This document shows positions 1-4,836 of a DNA stretch of 9,183 nucleotides, piece after piece. This DNA comes from Bacteroidota bacterium (GTDB lineage: Bacteria; Bacteroidota; Ignavibacteria; SZUA-365), in assembly GCA_018224345.1 (NCBI GenBank), contig JAGTUW010000078.1, positions 1-9,183 on the forward strand. Reading direction: 5' to 3'. Numbering within the stretch: the stretch's first letter is position 1; every line of letters starts with the position of its first letter. The notes under the pieces were generated by a model. That model ran no database searches, had not been told where the DNA came from, and was given only the letters and a program-made list of their open reading frames with translations. The translations under genes were made by a program, and so were the position numbers.

Positions 1-745
1 CGATGTCTTCCGTCCGGCAGACGCCGAGCCGGTATTGCATGACATCGTGGAAGACGAAGTTGCCCGGGCGGATTTCATCGATGCCTGCGAAATCCCGGCC
101 GAGACTGCAGCCCGGTGTGTCACCGACCGAGCAGAGCAGATCGGCTGCGCAAGGCTGCAGCGTTCTCAGTGACGAGTGCATGCGTGTGCGGGAACGATCG
201 AAGCGTTCGCGTATTTCGTCGGGACCGGCAGCGTGATAGGTGTCTCCCGCATGTGTGAGAATACCGCGGAGTCGCAGCGTGGCTGTGGCCGCGACGGCCC
301 GGGCACATTCTTCCAGTAATGCTGTGTTGTCCCAGGCGATGCCCGTACGACCGTAGCCCGTATCGATTTTCAGCCAGATATCCACCTCCCCAAGTCGTTC
401 CTGTAAAGGTACGATGACGCGTGGGGATTCAACCAGCAGTCCGAGCTTCACCCGGGAGGCCAATGCCTCCAGGTCATCGATCTCACGGAGATTGATGGGG
501 AAGGCGATGGTGATATCCGTCCAGCCGTCATCAGCGAAATAGTTTGCCATCGCAACAGAGGAGACGGTGATGGAATCGATGCCCAGTTCGCGGAACCAAC
601 GACCGATGAGTCGCGATTGATGTGTTTTGAAATGTGGCCGCAGCCGTATGTCATGTCCCTGTGCATGTGCAACCATGGCCGCGATGTTGCGTCGGCAGAT
701 CGCCTCACTGAGCAGCATTGTCGGAATTCGTATATCGTTGGTCAT
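1..745 (-). CDS. DSD1/D-threonine aldolase-like PLP enzyme (alanine racemase N-terminal fold), 3' part missing
   Basis: This minus-strand frame stays open from an ATG at 743-745 to the window edge (248 complete codons, the C-terminus lies outside). The protein has the N-terminal TIM-barrel features of fold-type III PLP enzymes related to D-threonine aldolase and eukaryotic-type D-serine dehydratase. These are IPTMLLSE near residue 7, RPHFKTH at residues 36-42 with K40 as the expected PLP Schiff-base lysine, KIDTGYGRTG at 126-135, LTHAGDTYH at 163-171, SVGDTPGCS at 206-214 and EIRPGNFVFHDVMQ at 224-237. An in-frame stop lies a few codons upstream of this ATG, so it is the first possible start and the only one ahead of the conserved N-terminus. 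No clear Shine-Dalgarno is visible. Family members cleave or dehydrate beta-hydroxy-D-amino acids, often with a metal bound by C-terminal His/Cys residues that cannot be checked here, so the substrate is unknown. The gene is divergent from the Nudix gene. Confidence 0.85.
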   Translation of the reverse strand, partial: MTNDIRIPTMLLSEAICRRNIAAMVAHAQGHDIRLRPHFKTHQSRLIGRWFRELGIDSITVSSVAMANYFADDGWTDITIAFPINLREIDDLEALASRVKLGLLVESPRVIVPLQERLGEVDIWLKIDTGYGRTGIAWDNTALLEECARAVAATATLRLRGILTHAGDTYHAAGPDEIRERFDRSRTRMHSSLRTLQPCAADLLCSVGDTPGCSLGRDFAGIDEIRPGNFVFHDVMQYRLGVCRTEDI

Positions 746-855
746 GTCGGGTGAAGGATTTTTTCTATATTAATGGATTGCGAACAGCAGGTTTGCATTT
801 CCTGAAGATATCGGAAATCGACGGGAAGGGAAAGTCCACTGCTCGCATGACCCAC

Positions 856-875
856 AGGCACATGAAGGCACATGA
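856..875. repeat. Perfect 10-bp tandem duplication in the Nudix gene leader
   Basis: The sequence AGGCACATGA occurs twice in immediate succession (856-865 and 866-875), ending 13 bases before the chosen Nudix start codon. It adds out-of-frame and in-frame ATG triplets ahead of the gene. It looks like a simple replication-slippage duplication. No function is evident. Confidence 0.7.
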
Positions 876-888
876 GAGACCGGAGGCT

Positions 889-1431
889 ATGAGTACCCCC
901 TACGAAGTGACACGGCATGAAGTTCTGTACGAAGGGCGCGTCTTTACGGTCGTACGTGACGAGGTGCGGCATGACAGCGGGTACCGTTCGGTGCGCGAAG
1001 TTGTCGAGCATGCGGGCGGTGCGGTGATTGTTGCCGTTGACGGGAATGATGAGGTACTGTTGATACGGCAGTACCGCTACCCGATCGCCGGGGAAATCAT
1101 CGAACTCCCGGCCGGGAAACTCGATCATGGGGAAGACCCCCTGGAATGCGCCCGCCGTGAATTGCGTGAAGAGACCGGCTGCACCGCTGCGCAGTGGGAA
1201 AAACTCAACGCAATGCTCACTACTCCGGGGTTCTGTAGTGAGGTGCTTCATGTGTATCTTGCAAGGGGGTTGCATGACGGCTTGCAGGCTCTGGAAGAGG
1301 GAGAGGAGAGCATCACCGTATTTCGCGTCACGCTCCGTGAGGCACTCGCAATGTGTGCAGACGGGCGCATTCGTGACGGAAAGACCATCACCGGGCTCGC
1401 ACTCGCCGCAATGCGTCTCGGGAGCTTCTGA
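889..1431 (+). CDS. Nudix hydrolase, ADP-ribose pyrophosphatase type
   Basis: A 180-residue cytosolic protein of typical length for ADP-ribose pyrophosphatases, which hydrolyse ADP-ribose and similar nucleoside-diphosphate derivatives to AMP plus a sugar phosphate. The complete Nudix box GX5EX7REUXEEXGU is visible: G76, E82, R90-E91-L92, E94-E95 and G97-C98. It is preceded by the subfamily's IELPAGK at 71-77. E91, E94 and E95 are the expected metal ligands. The N-terminus YEVTRHEVLYEGRVF and the strand VLLIRQYRYP also fit this subfamily. The frame is open from 718, but the upstream part has no family similarity. I chose ATG 889 because family proteins begin there and GGAGG lies at 882-886, although the 2-base gap is unusually short. 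ATG 862 or 847 are in-frame alternatives without a ribosome site. The gene is divergent from the PLP enzyme, and 79 bases separate it from the peroxidase gene. The exact substrate cannot be told from sequence. Confidence 0.9.
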   Translation: MSTPYEVTRHEVLYEGRVFTVVRDEVRHDSGYRSVREVVEHAGGAVIVAVDGNDEVLLIRQYRYPIAGEIIELPAGKLDHGEDPLECARRELREETGCTAAQWEKLNAMLTTPGFCSEVLHVYLARGLHDGLQALEEGEESITVFRVTLREALAMCADGRIRDGKTITGLALAAMRLGSF

Positions 1432-1479
1432 ACGCCTATCGCATGGCACCCCGACGGATTTGTGATATGACCACACACA

Positions 1480-1495
1480 TTCATCATATAATGAA
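1480..1495. promoter_or_regulatory. Possible -10 box inside a near-perfect palindrome upstream of the peroxidase-AbgT operon
   Basis: A consensus TATAAT sits at 1487-1492. It lies within the 16-mer TTCATCATATAATGAA (1480-1495), which matches its own reverse complement at 14 of 16 positions. There is no -35 hexamer at 17 bases. The nearest candidate, TTGTGA at 1460-1465, is 21 bases away. If the -10 is real, transcription would begin about a dozen bases before the gene's ATG. A dyad covering a -10 box is a typical placement for a repressor operator. The regulator is unknown and the promoter call is an inference. Confidence 0.35.
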
Positions 1496-1510
1496 CAGGA
1501 AATCCGGAAT

Positions 1511-2071
1511 ATGAAACGTGTATCCGTGATTCTGCTGCTTCTGCTGTGCATATCGCCCTTCGCGTTTTCGCAGGAGGGCGCTGATGCAACGCAGAACGTG
1601 CATTCATTCGTCATGAAAGATATCGACGGAAAGGATGTTGATCTTTCAACGTACGCCGGGAAGGTCCTGCTGCTGGTCAACACCGCTTCGAAATGCGGGT
1701 TTACAAAGCAGTACGCTTCCCTTGAAGAGTTATATCGCCGGTATCAGGAGAGCGGGCTGCGCATTCTTGCTTTCCCCGCCAACAATTTCGGTGGCCAGGA
1801 ACCCGGCAGCGATGAAGAGATCAAGGAGTTTTGTACGTCGAATTTCGATGTCACCTTCGATTTGTTTTCAAAAATCAGTGTCAAGGGTGATGACATCCAT
1901 CCACTCTATCGCCATGTGACCGAAGAAAGCGAATTTCCCGGTGAGCTGCGCTGGAATTTCGTCAAATTTGTGGTCGATCGACAGGGTGTTGTCCGCGCAC
2001 GGTACGGGACCAAGGTAGACCCGTTGGATGAAACACTCATCAATGATATTGAGGAGTTGCTGAATGAGTAA
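1511..2071 (+). CDS. Exported glutathione peroxidase-family thiol peroxidase
   Basis: A 186-residue protein with a signal peptide (MKR, then a leucine-rich core, then AFS-QEG near residues 18-23), so the thioredoxin-fold peroxidase domain should act outside the cytoplasm. The family reduces hydroperoxides with thiol donors. Visible motifs are NTASKCGFT at 57-65 with C62 as the peroxidatic cysteine, FPANNFGGQEPG at 88-99 supplying Q96, and WNFVKFVVD at 148-156 supplying the tetrad residues W148 and N149. C108 in EFCTSNF sits where thioredoxin-dependent members carry the resolving cysteine. The catalytic residue is Cys, not selenocysteine. The common FPCNQF motif has A90 in place of its cysteine. 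The start is ATG 1511, with a weak AGGA at 1497-1500. The stop overlaps the AbgT gene by 8 bases. The true electron donor cannot be identified from sequence. Confidence 0.93.
   Translation: MKRVSVILLLLLCISPFAFSQEGADATQNVHSFVMKDIDGKDVDLSTYAGKVLLLVNTASKCGFTKQYASLEELYRRYQESGLRILAFPANNFGGQEPGSDEEIKEFCTSNFDVTFDLFSKISVKGDDIHPLYRHVTEESEFPGELRWNFVKFVVDRQGVVRARYGTKVDPLDETLINDIEELLNE
2051..2066 (+). promoter_or_regulatory. Ribosome binding site and overlapping start of the AbgT gene
   Basis: GAGGAG at 2051-2056 lies 7 bases before ATG 2064-2066, inside the last codons of the peroxidase gene. The peroxidase stop codon TAA is at 2069-2071, so the two genes overlap by 8 bases. This arrangement usually gives translational coupling and supports one bicistronic transcript. 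Confidence 0.75.
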
Positions 2072-3584
2072 GAAAAAATCACTGTTTCGGCGATTTCTCG
2101 ATTCCGTCGAACGCGTAGGCAATGCGCTACCGCACCCCGCGACCATTTTCGCCATGCTTGCCGGTGTCGTCGTCATTCTCTCGGCGATTATCGAGGTATT
2201 CGGATTGACGGCCATTCATCCCGGTACGGGAGAAAGTATCGTCGCCCGCAGTCTTCTTTCGAGGGAAGGCATTCAGTGGATGTTTGAAAATGTGACGGCC
2301 AATTTTGTTGCTTTTCCGCCGCTCGGTCTCGTGCTGGTCGTCATGATCGGTATCGGTGTGGCTGAAGGATCGGGACTGATTACCGCCTTGATTCGTGCGC
2401 TTGTGTTGAAGGCGCCGGATCGTCTTATCACCATGGCACTGGTCACCGCGGGTGTCGTCAGCCATCTGGCGTCCGAAGCCGGGTATGTCGTGCTGATTCC
2501 GCTGGGCGCCGTGGTATTCAATGCATTGGGGCGGCATCCCATGGCGGGACTCGCCGCAGCCTTCGTTGGTGTCAGCGGCGGTTTCGGCGCGAATTTCCTG
2601 ATAGGCGGCATTGATCCGGTATTGGCCGGTCTTACAATGAGTGCGACAGAAATTCTCGATACGGATCTGACGATCACCGCCGCCACGAACGTGTACTTCA
2701 TGTTCGTTTCCGCGTTCATGGTCATTCTTGTCGGAACCTGGGTGACGGAGAAAATCGTCGAACCGAGACTCGGCAAGTATGAAGGGAAGGAAAAGGCCAT
2801 CGCGGTCGAGCATCTCTCCGATATCGAGCGCAAGGGAATCAAATGGGCAGGCCTCAGTGTGCTGGTCGTATCCGGGCTCTTTCTCCTTGCCGTATTGCCG
2901 GAAAACGGATTGCTGCGTATACCGGGAGAACCGGTTCTGCAGTCGCCGTTTTTCAACGGACTGATCACCGCGATCATGATTTTCTTCCTCGTTCCCGGTC
3001 TGGTGTATGGCATCGTGACGGGGTCGATCCGTTCCGATAAGGACGGTATCAAGCAGATGGTTTCGTCGATGAGCCATCTGGCTACCTATATTGTGCTGGT
3101 GTTTTTCGCCGCGCAGTTTGTGTACTATTTCAACTATTCCCGTCTCGGCTTGATACTCGCTATCGAGGGAGCTGACTTTCTCAGCAACATCGGCTTCACG
3201 GGTATTCCGCTCATGATCGCCTTCATCGTCGTGTCGGCCTTCATCAATATGTTCATGGGCTCCGCTTCCGCGAAATGGGCCATCATGGCACCGGTCTTTG
3301 TCCCGATGTTCATGTTGGTGGGTTATCACCCCTCGGTGACGCAGATGGCGTTTCGTATCGGCGATTCACTCACCAACGTCATTACACCGATGATGTCATA
3401 TTTTGCGCTGATTGTTGCCTTTGCGGAAAAATACGACGAACGGTACGGTATCGGCACTATTATCTCTACCATGCTCCCATACTCGCTGATATTGGGATTG
3501 GTATGGAGTCTGCTGCTGATCGTCTGGATGCTGCTTGGCCTTCCCGTCGGTCCTGACGGCCCGTTGCACTATCCGGCGAACTGA
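2064..3584 (+). CDS. abgT: AbgT-family transporter (p-aminobenzoyl-glutamate/antimetabolite transporter)
   Basis: A 506-residue inner-membrane protein of normal family length with many hydrophobic helices. Family signatures include SHLASEAGYVVLIPLG at 133-148, GGFGANFLIGGIDPVLAG at 172-189, SASAKWAIMAPVFVPMFML at 400-418 and RIGDSLTNVITPMMSYFALI at 431-450. W405, P423, R431 and D434 have the same relative spacing as the Trp, Pro, Arg and Asp that I recall as transport-critical in the structurally studied homologues YdaH and MtrF. The E. coli founder takes up p-aminobenzoyl-glutamate, a folate breakdown product, while YdaH and MtrF are reported to export sulfonamides, so direction and substrate are open. 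The family name rests on motifs and the gene symbol is used at family level only. The start is fixed by the ribosome site at 2051-2056. The gene is coupled to the peroxidase upstream, which is an uncommon partner in my knowledge. Confidence 0.93.
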   Translation: MSKKKSLFRRFLDSVERVGNALPHPATIFAMLAGVVVILSAIIEVFGLTAIHPGTGESIVARSLLSREGIQWMFENVTANFVAFPPLGLVLVVMIGIGVAEGSGLITALIRALVLKAPDRLITMALVTAGVVSHLASEAGYVVLIPLGAVVFNALGRHPMAGLAAAFVGVSGGFGANFLIGGIDPVLAGLTMSATEILDTDLTITAATNVYFMFVSAFMVILVGTWVTEKIVEPRLGKYEGKEKAIAVEHLSDIERKGIKWAGLSVLVVSGLFLLAVLPENGLLRIPGEPVLQSPFFNGLITAIMIFFLVPGLVYGIVTGSIRSDKDGIKQMVSSMSHLATYIVLVFFAAQFVYYFNYSRLGLILAIEGADFLSNIGFTGIPLMIAFIVVSAFINMFMGSASAKWAIMAPVFVPMFMLVGYHPSVTQMAFRIGDSLTNVITPMMSYFALIVAFAEKYDERYGIGTIISTMLPYSLILGLVWSLLLIVWMLLGLPVGPDGPLHYPAN

Positions 3585-3600
3585 CAGGCGCTGGACGATA

Positions 3601-3637
3601 CACGACGTCGTGCGTGAGCAGACCCGACCCGACGTCG
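3601..3637. repeat. Palindrome CACGACGTCGTG and a second CGACGTCG core
   Basis: Positions 3601-3612 read identically on both strands (12 of 12 bases). The 8-base palindromic core CGACGTCG at 3603-3610 recurs at 3630-3637, giving two sites 27 bases apart. They lie just after the AbgT stop codon, with GACCC repeated twice between them. Paired palindromic half-sites can be protein binding sites, but their place after a gene end makes that uncertain. Confidence 0.5.
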
Positions 3638-3646
3638 ATTCCCGGT

Positions 3647-3693
3647 TGTACTCCGGTGACGTTGTCGCAGGTGCGACGCGTCATCGGAGTACA
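3647..3693 (+). terminator. Long stable hairpin after the AbgT gene, possible terminator or 3' stabiliser
   Basis: Bases 3647-3661 pair with 3679-3693 over 15 pairs (14 Watson-Crick, one G-T at 3656/3684). After a small asymmetric internal loop (TT at 3662-3663 opposite G at 3678), 3664-3669 pair with 3672-3677 over six more, capped by GG. The stem is GC-rich and about 21 pairs long. It sits 62 bases after the AbgT stop codon. There is no T-run directly after it (next bases ATACGTTT are only weakly so), so it is not a classic intrinsic terminator. It could instead protect the transcript's 3' end or be a repetitive palindromic element. Confidence 0.6.
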
Positions 3694-3780
3694 TACGTTT
3701 GGAGCCTATACGTAATCTGCGCACCTTCCGTCACTGCTTCCCCGGGTCACCGGCAGAACCGGGGTTGTCCGTAAGTAATT

Positions 3781-3840
3781 GGAGGACAAGGCGCATCCTC
3801 CGTTCTTTTGATCGAACGGACGATTTTCTTACTTTTTTCC
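3781..3840 (+). terminator. Two mutually exclusive hairpins followed by a T-rich run (terminator or attenuator candidate)
   Basis: Hairpin A pairs GGAGGA (3781-3786) with TCCTCC (3796-3801) and is followed by GTTCTTTT. Hairpin B pairs TCCGTTC (3799-3805) with GAACGGA (3814-3820) and is followed by CGATTTTCTTACTTTTTT. The arms share bases 3799-3801, so both cannot fully form together. Either could end the upstream transcript. Together they resemble an antiterminator/terminator pair in the leader of the LysE gene. Stems of 6 and 7 pairs are modest, so this is a candidate only. Confidence 0.4.
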
Positions 3841-3900
3841 TCTGTGCCCTGGTTTCCCTGTGCCCTGGCTGCGGTCATCGCATCACCAACACATACCTGC

Positions 3901-4713
3901 ATGCAATATATCTTCACAGCATTACTCGGAATACTCGTCGGCATCCTGATCACGGTGCCCTTGGGACCGACATCGATATATGTTGCGCAGCGGACCATGA
4001 GAAAGGAGACACGCAAGGGGTTGCTCGTAGCAGCCGGTGCCGTGCTTGTGGATATGTTTTACTGCCTGGTGATCACCATGGGCTTGATAGCTCTGGTGTA
4101 TCCCTACATGCAGAATGCTGTCGTGCAGATCGTCTTTTCCGTCTTTCTGATTGGGTATGGCGTGAAAATGCTGTTTTTTGAGAAGCGCGTCCGGAGCGGA
4201 GAGGATGAAAACGGCGGTGAGCACGATGAGACGGATGAGATCGGGTATGAGACCGATGAGATCGGGCAAGTAGTCGCGTCGTCCGTGGTAGCCGGGGATG
4301 TCGATGCCTCCATTGAAGCTGAACTGCTCCCGCTGCAGCCAGACGGCAAAGGCGAAAGATTGCCATGGCACCGGCAATTGATGAGAAAATCCCATTACGG
4401 CGGTGTGCTCCTGGGTATTTCGATGACCCTGGCCAACCCGACACTGTTTTTTTCCTGGGTCGCTGTGTTGAGTTTCATTGCGGCGCATGGACTGCTGGCC
4501 CCCGGGACCATGCACAAACTGCTGTTCTCCGGTGCCGTGGGTGTCGGGAGCATGGGCTGGTTTTTTTCTCTCGCACTGTTCGTCCGGAGTCGCCGCCATA
4601 TCATTTCGGACAAATTCATTAAAACTGCTTCCTCGATTACGGCACTTGTGATCATAGGATTTGGAGTGTATTTTACCATAACGATTTTTCTGCATCTCAA
4701 CGGGGCGACCTGA
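3901..4713 (+). CDS. LysE-family amino acid exporter/translocator
   Basis: A 270-residue inner-membrane protein of the LysE/RhtB type, whose members export amino acids and related small molecules. Hydrophobic helices lie near residues 4-22, 41-66 and 72-93, then after a long polar loop near 167-198, 207-228 and 245-265, which fits the six-helix family pattern. The N-terminal helix ends in the signature TVPLGPTSI (18-26) and helix 4 carries ANPTLFF (178-184), matching the family's conserved PxGP and NP motifs. The central loop (about 94-166) is long and acidic, with a tandem ETDEIG repeat. I chose ATG 3901 because family proteins begin directly with this first helix. No Shine-Dalgarno is visible. 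The frame is also open to a TTG at 3808, which would add 31 residues including an extra hydrophobic segment, but that region looks like leader sequence. Substrate unknown. Confidence 0.85.
   Translation: MQYIFTALLGILVGILITVPLGPTSIYVAQRTMRKETRKGLLVAAGAVLVDMFYCLVITMGLIALVYPYMQNAVVQIVFSVFLIGYGVKMLFFEKRVRSGEDENGGEHDETDEIGYETDEIGQVVASSVVAGDVDASIEAELLPLQPDGKGERLPWHRQLMRKSHYGGVLLGISMTLANPTLFFSWVAVLSFIAAHGLLAPGTMHKLLFSGAVGVGSMGWFFSLALFVRSRRHIISDKFIKTASSITALVIIGFGVYFTITIFLHLNGAT
4226..4267 (+). repeat. 21-bp tandem repeat inside the LysE gene
   Basis: Two adjacent 21-base units (4226-4246 and 4247-4267) differ only at their eighth and last bases. They encode the acidic segment DETDEIG-YETDEIG-Q in the cytoplasmic loop between the third and fourth predicted helices. 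Being a multiple of three, the repeat could gain or lose a unit without shifting the frame. Confidence 0.8.
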
Positions 4714-4836
4714 CAGGGCACTGCAACAGGCAACGCTTTCTTCCGACACACATATTCCGGCTGACGTCGCCCTGGGCCGGATGGGAATTCACCACAGGTA
4801 TCAGCTCAGTAGCACCGGATCATTGTTCCGAACCGC

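Larger units (their letters stand above)
3585..3900. other. 316-base non-coding stretch between the AbgT and LysE genes
   Basis: No convincing coding region is seen here. Frames that run through it change composition and do not resemble any family. It holds, in order, a perfect 12-bp palindrome CACGACGTCGTG (3601-3612), a second copy of its core CGACGTCG (3630-3637), a 47-base hairpin (3647-3693), a weaker CCCCGG/CCGGGG inverted repeat (3740-3764), two overlapping hairpins (3781-3820) followed by a T-rich run, and an 11-bp direct repeat CTGTGCCCTGG (3842-3852 and 3858-3868). It is likely to hold the end of the peroxidase-AbgT transcript and the leader of the LysE gene. Confidence 0.6.

Noticed and set aside
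718..888. Upstream in-frame extension of the Nudix gene (57 codons)
   Set aside because: It overlaps the start of the divergent PLP enzyme gene, has no similarity to Nudix N-termini and lacks a ribosome site, whereas GGAGG directly precedes ATG 889.
742..1683. A 313-codon minus-strand open frame across the Nudix and peroxidase genes
   Set aside because: It overlaps two clear plus-strand genes, has no recognisable domain and no ribosome site, and is a frame shadow.
2127..3329. A 400-codon open frame on the minus strand
   Set aside because: It lies wholly inside the AbgT gene, is rich in His, Asp, Arg and Gly with no family motif, and is the antisense shadow of a well-supported membrane protein.
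3740..3764. CCCCGG/CCGGGG inverted repeat as a terminator
   Set aside because: Only six pairs with a 13-base loop and no T-run after it. It is too weak to list as a feature on its own.
3808..3900. A TTG start giving the LysE protein 31 extra residues
   Set aside because: Family proteins start at the helix encoded from ATG 3901. The extension overlaps hairpin sequence and a short direct repeat, and the only GGAGG is 22 bases from the TTG. It stays possible but less likely.
3699..4181. A 160-codon plus-strand frame spanning the gap and the start of the LysE gene
   Set aside because: It overlaps the conserved first half of the LysE protein in another frame and shows no family motif.
4752..4790. 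Inverted repeat CCGGC/GCCGG before the propeller gene
   Set aside because: Five-base arms with a 14-base loop and no T-run are expected by chance in GC-rich DNA.
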